Positions 24,012 to 35,834 of a stretch of 64,000 nt of DNA are shown here, piece after piece. Under the pieces are notes generated by a model. That model was not told the origin of the DNA and did not search any database. It was given only the letters and a program-made list of their open reading frames with translations. Position 1 is the stretch's first letter, and each line of letters opens with the position of its first letter. The DNA comes from Mactra quadrangularis (taxonomy: Eukaryota; Mollusca; Bivalvia; Venerida; Mactridae), in the NCBI GenBank assembly GCA_025267735.1, contig CM046298.1:33454764-33518763 (forward strand). Direction: 5' to 3'. The position numbers were made by a program, and so were the translations under genes.

Positions 24012-25302
24012 CAGAGTCAGGGTAAACTATTCCTACTCACATGCTAATGTGGGCATTTCGGACAAAGAAATGTAAAATTTATTTTATGCAGTATTTTAAT
24101 GTTTATAAATTTTGACTGCTGCAATAATGGGACGAATAACAAATGTTTGTTTACAGTCTAAAGATCACGTGACTATTATACCCCGAATAAGTTAATTTGT
24201 AAACTCAGTTCTTATTGTCTGGTCTTAATAATGTTTAAATGACACAGGTTTAACTGTAGATTCTACTTGATGGTTTTTATTTGTTCATAAATCATGAACA
24301 TCGAGTATAGCTCTTGATCCAATATTTGGATTGATAATCTATAAACGTAGTTTTTGTTTTATTTTATGTTTAGTTTGTTTGTTTGTTGGGTTTAAACGCC
24401 GTAGTAACACATTGTATTTAAGTGTATTAATTATTGACTGAATTTAAGTTGTAATCCATTAATTGTCCTTATAAGTACTTGAGAATCCTAAATCATTCAG
24501 TCCGTTGGTTTTAAACTTAACGCTAAGTTGGATTTCTGATGTGTGCATTTGTATTGAGCGGAACGACTTACAAGTTTAAATAAGTCATTGCAAGATTATA
24601 TCAATATTTAACCCTATTTATAGTCGTTTTAAGATTTGATATTACTCGGCAATTTTATCATATATTCATGTATGTATAGTCCGACAACATTAACCTGAGC
24701 TTGACCTTCATGCAAGAATATAATAACACGAACTTCTGCAGTCGTTGACAAATACGGAGGACCATGACTGAAAACGCTTCTTGAATTAGTTTAATGGAAA
24801 CCTACATTGGCCCCTGCATGTGTGTCTTTTATACAGTAATGTTCCATTGTAAACGCTATCTTGGTTATTTTTAAATATTGCAAATTTTTAAAGAATTTTA
24901 TGTCCTAAATGCTCAATTTGAGAATAAAATGGGTCCCTTTATTACGTCCTCACGAAAAAAGATATTACGATATTAAGGTACCACAGAATAAGTTTGAACA
25001 AAGGGGGGCAATGCTGTATTGAAATATCAGCAACGATGTACTAGTTAGCTCCCTTTGATAATACATTTATCAAGAGAGATAACTCCTGGGTTAACGCCCA
25101 CAGGAAGTAGTTTGTGTAAACAAAGAATCGTACACGTCTAAAAGTTGTCTGCATTTTGATGATAAAGAACTCACATAGATAAAATTCTATAAATTTTTGG
25201 TCGTTGACGGTAGATATTGTCGTGAATAGTCGACTCGAGTTTATCACAGTAACTGTCAAGTTATTTAACTCGTGTTATTCATCAAGTTTTGTTTTGTCCA
25301 GA

Positions 25303-28300
25303 ATGAGTGATTTTCAGTATTTTGGAGGCTTGGAAGGGTAATATACTTTACCATGATTTGTTTTTCATTAAAGTAAAGATTTATTATAAGGTTTGACTCG
25401 AAATGACTCGTTTTGAAGTGTTGTCAATCAGTTTATATCAAGATTTGCTTTCTTACCTGTATAACAAATAGTATAATGTTCGGATAACTATATAATTCGG
25501 ATAGTTGTTATTTATTTATCATTTATGATAAATGAATGTCTAATTCGTCATTAACGGGCAGACAAAAATGTTATTTCTATTTATATGCACTAATAAAGAG
25601 GAAAATTATTTGTATAGTCTACGAATGACATGTGGATTGGGCTTTAGAGGTCAGAGGCTTGAAATCCATCAGGGGCACTGCTTATTTTCTTCAAAGACAT
25701 TTACCAGAGATTGCTTCATTACAACTAGGTGGAAATAGATACTAGCAAAGTTGTATAAAGTGGAAAAGACTTTTGTCTTTCCCATATAATTCCATTGCTT
25801 ATATATGTGGGATGCACTTAGAATCAAAACTCAGTATGATCAAAATTGCAGTCTCAAGTCATGGACCTATATATAGTATATATACTCTATATTGCTGTAT
25901 CTCGCCATGACTGAGAAATAACATGACTTCTCATTTGTCACAAGTCCATTTTTATAGGGACCTTTGCTCAAGTGAATCAATATACAACAGTTTATGATCC
26001 TTTCAGATTTTTTACTGGGTTAAATTATCTAGACACATGCAGAAGTATAGAATAGGTCCAATTTTGATATTGATCTTAAATTGTATTTCTCATAGTGTTT
26101 ACGGCATAGTGTTTATCTATGAATTTATCTTTTCAGTGGAGCTACACATTCAAAGTTTGTATTATTTAGATCAGATGGAAAGATTTTAGCTTGGAGTGAA
26201 GGTGAATGCACCAATCAATGGGTATGGCCTTCAATAAGATAAATCATGGATTTGTTTAGACCTCTTTTTTATTTATATATATTTTTTACTGATTTCTTAG
26301 TTGACATAAGAAATTAATTAAAACATGATGGCCTTAGTATTAACTAACTCAATCTAGTGATGAGATTCTTCTTCTTCTTCCAATGTAAGGGTAGAAGTCC
26401 TACTGGATTGTCTAGTACCCTGCAATTAAAACTGTGTTGCCCGACAAAACAACTGACTAAAATTGATTAGAATGTTAAAACTATTTACAAAGTATACAGC
26501 CTGGTTGGCTACTGGATCGGTTGGATGTTCATGACTTCCGCCCTGAATCCCTCTATGGTGTGGCAGTTCGTTAACCTGGTTGGTAACCTATTCCAGATTG
26601 CATGATTTGTTAGTAAAGTGAGATCTCCAGCAAAAACCTGTACACATGTAGTATACATCGTATTTTGTCATAATAGTAATATAAAAGTGTAATAGTAATG
26701 TTTAATTTGTTTTGTATATGGAAAATCACTCATGACTTTTACCTTCTTAATCTAGTCTGACTTTTCAAATTGTTTCAGTTCAGTAAAGATTACTGACTTC
26801 ATATAGTTAGGCTAGTTGATAATTTTGCCCACCACTTTAAAGCATAATAAATTGGGCTAGTGGTAGTGAAAATGTATGAGGCCATGACTGAGAAGTTATT
26901 TACTGAGGAAGGATAAATTAGAACTGGTAACAGAAAGTTGTCCAGGAAAAGATAATTCAGTTGTCATGAATAGCCAAATAAAATTTATATAAACAGCGTA
27001 AATACAACCCTTCGTTATTTTGTTATCACTTCAGCTTATAGGTCTAGAGGAATGTTGTAAACGTATACATGATATGTTGAATGCAGCAAAACAAACAGCT
27101 AATCTTGATTCAAGTGTTAAATTGAGAGCTTTGGTAAGAAACCTATGTTGATTCTTGCATAATTCTTCATTCTTATTTTTATACATTAACTACTATTAAT
27201 TACTGCTACTGGCTTCAGAGAAAGGTTTTATCTTTCTTGTTAATATTACAAGTTTTGCCTAAAATCGAATTGGAAAGTACAAGATGACATTCTCCCCTTA
27301 GCAGTTACTTCCTTTAGTTGAAAAGATCAAAGCATGTTGTAACAGAGGTAAACTGGTGGCAGAAAGGATGGTCACATTATGACAAGGGCAGATGCAGCAG
27401 GTGGGTCAGGGGGTCCAGAACCCCCCCCCCCCCCCTAGAATTTGGAAAATGTACATGTCCATTAGTGTATTTCTTGCTTGTAAGTCATTTTTAAGTAGAA
27501 TGAAGCAATTTTTCTCGGTGTTTAACATAGATTTAATGGTTATGTAGTTTTTATTATCAATATGTTGCACTTTTTCTGCAAAATGTGTATAATGTGGTTG
27601 TGGTTCAAGGTTCAGACCCCCCCCCCAGAAAAGTTCGGACCCCCCCCCCTAGAAAAGTGTTTTGATCCCCTCTTGAAAAAATCCTGGATCCGCCCCTGTT
27701 ATCAGATTATTTATCCATATATTTGTTCACGCACCTCACTTGAGGCAACACCAGTATCTGAATTTTATTAATATTATTATCCGTGATGAATATTTTGTTG
27801 GATACAGAAACATTTAATGTGATATATCTATTAAACACACAATACTTGTACATGATAAATATGGAATACTAATGTAGAGTCTGTTTTCTTTATTTATATT
27901 AATATCTGTATTCTACATGTACATTGCAGGGACTGTCTATGAGTGGAGCAGATGAAAGTGAATCACAAACTAAAATGATCAAATATATCAAAGAGAACTA
28001 CAGCAGTGATACAGATGAAATCTATATAGCCAGTGATACATGGGGAGCTTTATTTACTGCTACTGCTGCAGGTAATTACTGTAAACTTTCTTAAAAAGTT
28101 CAACTGTGTGAAAACTTTTTAATATCCATCACCCTGGTCTGCAGGGCAGTTGATAGCGCGCCTAGATTTCAAATCTAGTACCCTGATGTGGATATGGGTT
28201 CAAATCCCTCCATGGGAGGTTATACCCTTCCATGAAAATTATTCAATAATGTCAACTTTCCCCATTAATTAGGTACATGGAGAAGTTTCTGGCCTTGTGA

Positions 28301-31300
28301 AAGAGTAGGTGAGTACTGGTTATAGACAAGGGTCCAGGAAAGCTAGATTAGGTGCTCTGGACTTCATAAAATAACCCAAAAAATTGTGTTGAAAGGCATT
28401 TTAATCCCAGTATACAAAAACGTTTAATATCCAACACAAAATATGTAAGAAAGGTAACTTAGAGCTCCATCCTCTGTGCGCTTGGATGTTAATCCCTTTT
28501 TGTACTCCTCATAAAAACCAAGAGAAGTCACAGTTCAGGATGTTCACTGATTAAAAGGATACCTGTATAGCATTGCAAAACTCTCAATGGGGTCCAAATG
28601 TGTATTTTTTTTCAAAATTGAAAAAAATGACAGTAAATAAATTTTACTATTGTACCATCAACAGCTATGTTTTTAACAGTGGAATAGTCTTAATTTAGGA
28701 CCCTTTTTCACAAATTAAGCATTTTGGACTTACAATTGTAAATAAAGGGGAATAATTTGGTAATAACCAAGGTTGTCATCATTGCAGCACTTTATCTAAA
28801 GTTAACAGTTTTTAACAAATTATTTCACTATTTTTTATTCATTTGTGAAATTATATGATTTTTATTGAATTAAGAAAATAGTGGTCATAAAAAGTTGGTG
28901 GACTGTAGGACGTACATTCTTAAAGTCACTGGGTGACTGGCAATTTTGGTGATTGGCGTCTACGTGTCATCAACTTCAAATTTAAAGACAGGAATGTTGA
29001 ATATTCTACAGAACAGTCAAACTTGATACTCATAGTTGTTTATTGTTTGAAGTTTTTCACATATTTATTTGTTGTTGTTTTTTTCAGGTGGTATTGTATT
29101 AATAGCAGGTACTGGCTCCAACTGTCAACTTATTAATCCTGACAATACAACCAGACGATGTGGTGGGTGGGGCCATCTGATTGGTGATGAAGGCTCTGCC
29201 TATTGGATTACTCAGCTGGCTTTAAAACGTCTGTTTGATCATGATGATAATCTCTTTATATCAAAATTTGATGTTGAATGTGTGAGAAAGATTATGTTTG
29301 ATTATTTCAAGGTAAGATTTGAGGCTTAGTTTTTATGTATTTAGAATATTTTAGGCTTGATTTATTTGGTAAGATTTGAAGCTTGATTTATTTTATGAGA
29401 TTTGAGGCTTTTAATGGTGTCTGTTATTCACATTTGGCTGTAGAGTTAATCATAAGTTATTACTCACGCTATAAAATGGCTGCAAGTTGCGTCATGAATA
29501 TTGTGATGGCAAATGTCAGTAGAACATGACTTGTAGTGGTAGCTTGGGTGATGTATGTGGGAGAAGATTGTTATATTGGGTTTTTAATAGATTGGTTGTA
29601 TACACGATCTGAGATGAATGCAACACCTTCCATCTTGGCCCTAGAACCCTCAGTATATGATAGAATATATTTATATTGTATTATTTATAGATAAATGATA
29701 GAGCTGGTATGTTAGATTATCTGTATTCTAACTTCGATAAATCAAAAGTTGCTGGAATGTGTAAATATCTAGCTGAAGGTAAAATATACATTATTGTACA
29801 TTTATCAATTCTTAATTAAGTCTATCTGAGTATTAATATTTGATTACTTTCTTTTGGTCGCATGTGTGATGGAATCATAGGCAGCTTTGAGTTTTGAGAC
29901 AAAATTACTTTGTATACATTTTATATGGTATTTATTCAAAAATGGTACATGTAGTTGTTTAACTAAAGTTTAATTATAGGCCACTTCGCCCATTATGAAA
30001 ATTTTTATTTCACATGTTTTTTTTTTTGGATACACTTAAAAATAAATTCATTTGCTGATTTCAAACATCACGATCAATGCAGATTTAGCTTGGTTGATAT
30101 AGAAGTCACAAGTAGGTTAGGTGCCCTGGACGCTGTAAAAAACCTAAAAAATTGTGTTGACATGGCGTTAAACCCAGTATAAGTAGAAGTCACAAAATCA
30201 ATATACACTGTGTACAGTCATGTGATACACAATGAACAAACAAAATGTTCCTTCTTTAACTGACAGATTAGCACAGCATCAATGTTGAGCATACTCGAAA
30301 TTGATTAGCTTTCCCAGATTTTGGTAATATGTAAACAGATGTATACAGGTAACCAGGTCAGAAATGTGGTTGGTAGCTCACCTGGGTTTCAAGTCTAGTG
30401 TCCTGAAGGGGGTACCAGTTCAATCTCTCCTTGGGAGGTTATACCCTTCCTTGAAAATTTGACAATAATCTCAACTTTCCTCCATTAATTAGGTACATGG
30501 GGAAGTTTCTGGCCTTGTGGAAGGGTAGGTGAATACTAGTTATAGACAAGAGTCCAGGAAAGTTAGGTAAGGTGCACTGGGCGTTGTAAAATAACCTAAA
30601 TAAAAATGGGTTGACACTGCGTTTAACCCAGTATAAAGAGATTATTAGATGATTAATTAAATGATAACTCTCTAGATGAAAGATTAATGTGTCATATATA
30701 ATAAACATATATAATCTATTAACCTAGGTGCTGAGTCAGGTGATGCTCTATGTAAAGATATATTTAGTGAAGCAGGTAAAGTGTTGGCAAAACATATACT
30801 AGCTGTAGAACCATCTATACAACAGGTTGGTTTGATATATGGAAGATGTACATCAACTTTGGTGTAAGATTGATTTTTATTTCACTGAGTGAGCTCTGAA
30901 AATGTCAATTTCTGAGTTAAAGAGTAAACTTAAAAGAGATCTTACACCAAAGTTGATGAATATTCTGTTTCTTTCATGCTTTGTTTTGTGTTTTATTAGA
31001 TTTATTGTACACAAATTATAACATGACAACATTTCTTTTCCTAGATGAAGTCATTTATCTTTCATGATGATGTCATTGACGATAAAAATATAAGATTATA
31101 TTTTCTCTACTATGAAAATAGAAAATGTATATTTTCATTGTATATTTTTATCAAATAAATCAACGTTTCACCGTAAAGCATGAACATTTGTATAAAAGAA
31201 ATTATGTACAGCTGTCTTGTAAGCTAGTTGTTGTATAAAACATAGGTATGGGCTTCTCCTTGCTTCAGATAAAGGAACCATTTTAACAGTGTCATATTAG

Positions 31301-32912
31301 AAAAGTTGTACAATGAAACCATTAACTACACTTGGCTTACAGTTTTAAAAGATGTGTGCTTAGTTGCCAAAACTTAATACTCAAGGGTGTAAATGAGAAC
31401 AGCCACAGTAAAATAATGCTATAGAGACTACCTTGGTTATTGCAAAACCATGAGATTTTTGATGATTTGTCAGTCCCAAATGCTTATATAAAGGGTTAAG
31501 ACCATTCTGCTATTAAGATCATTGATTTTTAATCGTAACTTTTGTGTAATACAAACATTACATGTATTTTGCATATTGTAAAAAACACAATTTTGATAGA
31601 ATGATAGTATTAAACTTTTTTAACAAATTAATTATTATTTATATTTTTTGAAGAGTTTATTAAATGAAGAAGGAGGTTTACATGTTGTAACTGTTGGATC
31701 AGTCTGGAAAAGTTGGAAGTTTTTAAAGCCAGGTAAGTGTAAGTTTATATGGTTGAAGTGCATATATATATATGTACCTGTTTTCAGTATTTGTTATGGA
31801 TTATTTACTTCTAAAAAAATGGGTTAGGATGTAAAAACTTCAAACAGTTGATCAAAAGTGGCTTACAAGGTCCCAAGTCAAAAACACTGTATATAAATAA
31901 GGTATACACATATAACTCAAAACATGTAAAAATTTTATCTAGGTTCAATTAGGGGCCAGATTAGGGACTCGGGGCTGTGTTGGTAGCCTCTGATTTGAAT
32001 AGGATAATAGGTAGTGCTTTTCAGTTTTGTGATTAACAAGAATGATTTGATTTCATGTATCATGCAAGTTTATTCTTGTAAATCCCTTTTAACACTTTCA
32101 CTAGTACACAAAACATTTTACTTCATAATTAATCTACACTAAACAGGCTGTATCGTTGGAAAAAATGGAAATTTAATATTACATTTTGGAAAAGAGCTTT
32201 TTTATTTGATATTATATTGTTCATTTAACTATTGTGTAGATTCTGTTTCAGACAGTTGTTGATTCAACTCTTGCATGGGGCCATATTATTTTCTTTTTGT
32301 TAACATTATCAATTATGAGGGATTTAAAATCAGATTTTATAAGGATTGACAATTTTCAAATTTTCATGCATTAGTTTCTTAGTTTGCTTTATGGGACAAA
32401 ATTACCAAGCATTCGCAATAGATTGTGGTTTCTTTGTGTATTAAATTCTGTTTAGAGCTGCTCACTAGCTGTTTGCCAATTACTACATGATTTAGAAGTA
32501 GTGGTAGGAGGGAGAATGACCATAGATATTATTTCATGACCAAACTCAATGAAAGTGTGCCCCACCCAAGAATCGAACCTATGACCACTTGATTAGCAGA
32601 CTTGTGTGACTGAGCTAGCCAGGTCTCCAGGTGGGTAGGCTATTTTAGTACCGCTCACCCTTTTAATTGATAGCTTTGCTATTACACGTATAATAAAAAT
32701 TCAAACATTCATGTTTTTTTCCCTTTTTTTCAGGTTTTATGGAAGTGATGAAGGCTGACAGAAATAACAAAAGAATTACTGAGATAACATTACTAATATT
32801 AAAAGTGGGAGCAAGTATTGGGGCAGCAAGTTTAGGGGCCAGATCTGTTCAGTTTACTTTACCTATTGACTACAGTGCTAATGCTGAAATATTCTTTCAT
32901 GAAAAATTCTGA
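25303..32912 (+). CDS. NAGK: N-acetyl-D-glucosamine kinase, complete, 342 aa
   Basis: Cytosolic sugar kinase (ASKHA fold) that phosphorylates GlcNAc salvaged from glycan breakdown to GlcNAc-6-phosphate. Nine exons: 25303-25337, 26137-26221, 27035-27133, 27930-28071, 29088-29311, 29691-29778, 30728-30825, 31654-31732, 32734-32912; all GT-AG, all phases consistent, 342 codons plus TGA against 344 residues in human. Phosphate-1 loop FGGLEGGATHSK at 7-18 (human has G-G-T where this has G-A-T); catalytic Asp109 in IASDTWGA; phosphate-2 loop AGTGSNC at 127-133; sugar-binding [16 protein letters not shown] at 145-160; VGSVWKSW and ASLGAR late in the protein; C-terminal [12 protein letters not shown]. 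Every segment parallels the human enzyme in order. A possible acceptor (TTTTGTCCAG) ends one base before the ATG, so the leader may be spliced. Introns carry SINEs, a hAT-like MITE and a LINE remnant. Confidence 0.97.
26368..26625 (-). pseudogene. Non-LTR retrotransposon RT tail in NAGK intron 2
   Basis: Minus strand reads [20 protein letters not shown], the usual C-terminal I-W-N-x-L-P...F-x motif of LINE reverse transcriptase, followed by a 3' end with a (GAA)n tail. No catalytic part. Confidence 0.5.
27383..27698. mobile_element. hAT-like MITE with C-rich interior
   Basis: Left end CAAGGGCAGATGCAG, right end CTGGATCCGCCCCTG; imperfect inverted repeats of the CAGGGGCGGATCC type. Interior has long C runs at 27420-27436, 27619 and 27642. 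In NAGK intron 3; target duplication not clear. Confidence 0.55.
28128..28410 (+). mobile_element. SINE family B in NAGK intron 4
   Basis: Head GGCAGTTGATAGCGCGCC, B box GGGTTCAAATCCCTCC, body GGTCCAGGAAAGCTAG, tail TTGTGTTGAAAGGCATTTTA. Confidence 0.75.
30107..30185 (+). mobile_element. SINE family B tail fragment
   Basis: Only the 3' end: GGTGCCCTGGACGCTG to TTGACATGGCGTTAAACCCA. Confidence 0.6.
30352..30640 (+). mobile_element. SINE family B in NAGK intron 6
   Basis: Same order of head, body and tail as the 28128 copy, with degenerate tRNA head. It lies 88 bp before NAGK exon 7. Confidence 0.75.
30851..30958. repeat. Perfect 20-bp inverted repeat after NAGK exon 7
   Basis: CATCAACTTTGGTGTAAGAT at 30851-30870 and its exact complement at 30939-30958, loop of 68 bases. 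Starts 25 bp after the exon 7 donor. Confidence 0.85.
32478..32640 (-). mobile_element. SINE family A, head half only
   Basis: Minus strand: tRNA-like head (near 32560-32635) and the first part of the body; tail absent. In NAGK intron 8. Confidence 0.7.
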
Positions 32913-33069
32913 TACATTCATAGAGAACATTGACATTTTTTATATAGTTTTATAGTTTATTCCACTAGCTATTAGTACATTGTACTTGTTGCTAATTATA
33001 TAATAGAAATAATATAAAAAATCGAAACAATATGTTTCATAATGTATACAAAGTGGAAACACAGATATG

Positions 33070-33222
33070 GGGCAAGTTTCCTAAGCATATTGCTAGCTAG
33101 CGCTTATTGTCCTGGTACCCTTCTCACACCAAAAGGAATATATCATTAAATATGTATGTGATATCAAATTGAGGGTACCAGAGGCAAAGCACTAGCTAGC
33201 AATATGGCTAGGAAATTTGCCC
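33070..33222. mobile_element. Fold-back MITE 1, NAGK 3' flank
   Basis: Arms of about 34 bp: GGGCAAGTTTCCTAAGCATA at the left against TATGGCTAGGAAATTTGCCC at the right, few mismatches, GCTAGCTAGC inside both. Confidence 0.8.
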
Positions 33223-33599
33223 ACACTCTAAGTAATTCTACAGAAAGGTGTACAAGCAACAAGTATTATAATTATTATAAAACAATTTAATGTAGACTTT
33301 AGATTTAGATTTTATAAATTTCTATGATTATTATAAAATATAAAGTGCCATATTTAGATTATTTTATATACTTGTTAACTTGACAAAACACCTATATCAA
33401 CAGTGCATATTTCATGGTGTAACTTTTTGTACAATTATTTTTTTACAAGGGGTCCAAACCAAGGTGCAATGTTATAAAACTTGCGAACATACCGCATGCT
33501 CAAAACTCAATATTTATTTCTCTTATAGCATCAAACTATGAAATTTTTTTAAATCCATTCTTATTGTGTGTCTCCTTAGTTTATCCTGTGGTGAATACT

Positions 33600-33768
33600 G
33601 TCAGATCTCGATACAATGACATCGTTCGTTTCCAAGAAATGTGTCGTTATAACGCATATGTCAGTGTAATGAATTCTTCTGACCATGTACATGTTGGTAT
33701 TGGTTCCTATAAAATATGTCAGTATAACAAGAATGTTGTAATGGATGTCGTTGTATCGAGATCTGACT
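33600..33768. mobile_element. Fold-back MITE 2, pogo-like termini
   Basis: Arms GTCAGATCTCGATACAATGA and its near complement ending TTGTATCGAGATCTGAC. Inner GTTATAACG words recall Tigger/pogo ends; that link is inference. Open frames on both strands are due to the palindrome. Confidence 0.75.
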
Positions 33769-33988
33769 ACTTGTAAAAATGTTGTAGCTACATGTACATG
33801 AGACTGAGGAGAGTATTGTATGTAAACACACATTCCTCAGTTGTTGTGAAGAAAGGTATTTTATTGTACAAGACACTGTGTTTGCTATATTATCTTGCCA
33901 TTTGTTAACAAGGTTTGTAAGAGTGAAATATTTTGTGAAAGTTGCAATATGGTAATTGTTAGCTGAGTTCATCACAAATGTATTATTC

Positions 33989-34113
33989 GTTTTTTCTCAA
34001 CTGTCAAAACATGAATTATTTCACGGTGAGTTTGTGCTCTTTGTCTAACACTCGTGCGATAGTGTGTAATCATTCACCGTGAAATTATTCAAACTTTGAC
34101 AGTTGAGAAAAAA
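33989..34113. mobile_element. Fold-back MITE 3
   Basis: Arms of about 40 bp: TTTTTTCTCAACTGTCAAAA at left and CTTTGACAGTTGAGAAAAAA at right, with TTTCACGGTGA/TCACCGTGAAA inside. Confidence 0.85.
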
Positions 34114-35082
34114 TGGACTATAATTTTGTACAGTTGTTTACCAATTGTCAGAGACAAAGAGGCCAAGGCTTCAAATTATTTGTTTTTGAGTAATGCTTTA
34201 TACAGTTATAGCTTACTAGTGTATTCTATTAATATGGCTTGCTCATATTGACTTGAGACTATAAAACAACTGATTTTTCACAATGACCTGGGAATAAATA
34301 CCAATTCTTAACTAGTTCCCATTGACCTGAGCTATCATTTTTTAACATGAATTTTAGTAAGCTATAGTTTAGTTACTGAAACATTCATGAATGTATTAAT
34401 TTTAATTTGTCTCAGGTCAGTCTGATCAAGCTGTACTAGTAGAGTAATATAAATATAATTATATGTGATAATATATTAAATAAAATATATATATGATGAT
34501 ATTTGGCATTAGTTATTTTTGCCTTATTTTTTAATATCAATGTTTTCATTAAATGACAACTGCTGTTATAGTCTGCTTCAGTTCAATTGACAGTAACTGT
34601 TGACCAGTCAAACTTTCTGAATCTTACCAAACAGTAATCGAAGCTTTAAAAAGTAGCCTTTATCTCCAATTAACTCTTTTTAAATGAAAAAAAAAGATAT
34701 TATTGGTGACTAGTGTTCCTCTGGGAAATATCCTATTGTATATGCAGGACAACTGTGTTAATTTTAGTAGATACTTTCTGGTTCTAAAAAAGCTTCAGTT
34801 CAAGGAAATTGATCTTTGGACTGAAACTAACTTTTATGTCCAGCAATTATCTGCTAGATTTTAAATTTTAAGCAGTTATGATAAGTTCAAATTTTGTGCA
34901 AGGCAAGGTCAGTTTTTTATCTTGAGTACTATAAAATTTCAAGCTTAAATAAGCTTCTCTGGTGTATTACTTTTACTAGGGTCTGTTATATAGTGGTAAG
35001 TAAGAAGCATAATCTTTATCACTCAGCAGTGAGACACTTATGAATGTTTGTGTTCAGAATTGCAAATTTTATTTAATTGTCA

Positions 35083-35267
35083 GTGGCAAATATATTAACC
35101 CCGCTGCCCTACATTAGTACTATTGATAAAAATACAAGCCTATAGTTATCAACATTGATATATATTAATATAGATCAATGGTTATCAATATCTGTGTACA
35201 GAGATTATCAAACAAATATCCAGTATTCAAATCAGCAGGGTTATGTTGCGCTACTGACAGTTGTATA
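35083..35267. mobile_element. Fold-back MITE 4
   Basis: Ends GTCAGTGGCAAATATATTAACC and CAGCAGGGTTATGTTG...CTGAC type; related to the clearer copy at 56386-56512, sharing AATCAGCAGGGTTA. Between the third and fourth fold-backs (34114-35082) I see nothing recognisable. Confidence 0.55.
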
Positions 35268-35834
35268 AATTAACCATAATTAGCAAAAAATATAAATTTA
35301 TACGCACAAAACAAAACTAAATTACAATGTATACATTATTCATATGTTTTATATGGTTAGTGAGTTTCGCCTAAAAATACACTTTTTGTTTATATGGGAA
35401 CTTTTCGCTCATTAACCTGACCAACAGGTTGGAATATCAAAAACCAGTCTGAAATCCCGCCAGCAGAATAAATAATTATTTCTGCGTAATTCTAGGTAAT
35501 GACATTGATGATTTACCAGGAAAATAGTTAACGATTTCCAATTGCAGTTGAGTGAAATAATCTTCGCGATTGCGCGCTTTTTTGGCAGGTTTGCAACCAT
35601 TTATGAAATGTAATATGTTTTCGCGATGCTGTTTCGTTTTCAGTTTGTTGACATTTTGTATTTCTGTGTATTGTACTTATAACTTGATGTCATGCGATAA
35701 ATAGTTTTGAATTAGGTAAATATATGTATATTTAAGTGATATTTATACTTTATCTCACGTATTTCAGCTTACATGGTTAAACAGTGATCTCTAAGTTATA
35801 GTGATTTAGACTTGTCACTTGGTTGAGTCTTGAA

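Larger units (their letters stand above)
18969..25302. other. Gene-poor stretch between the membrane protein and NAGK
   Basis: No coding gene supported. It contains the MITE at 20565, a fold-back at 21437, the TAA microsatellite at 22027, hairpins at 23469 and 23943, a LINE tail near 23690, and a SINE tail fragment near 24373-24420 (minus strand). Short frames here have no recognisable domain. The 5' end of the upstream minus-strand gene and the NAGK promoter should lie within it. Confidence 0.5.

Noticed and set aside
33564..33975. Open frames on both strands near the NAGK 3' flank
   Set aside because: Created by the palindromic element at 33600-33768.
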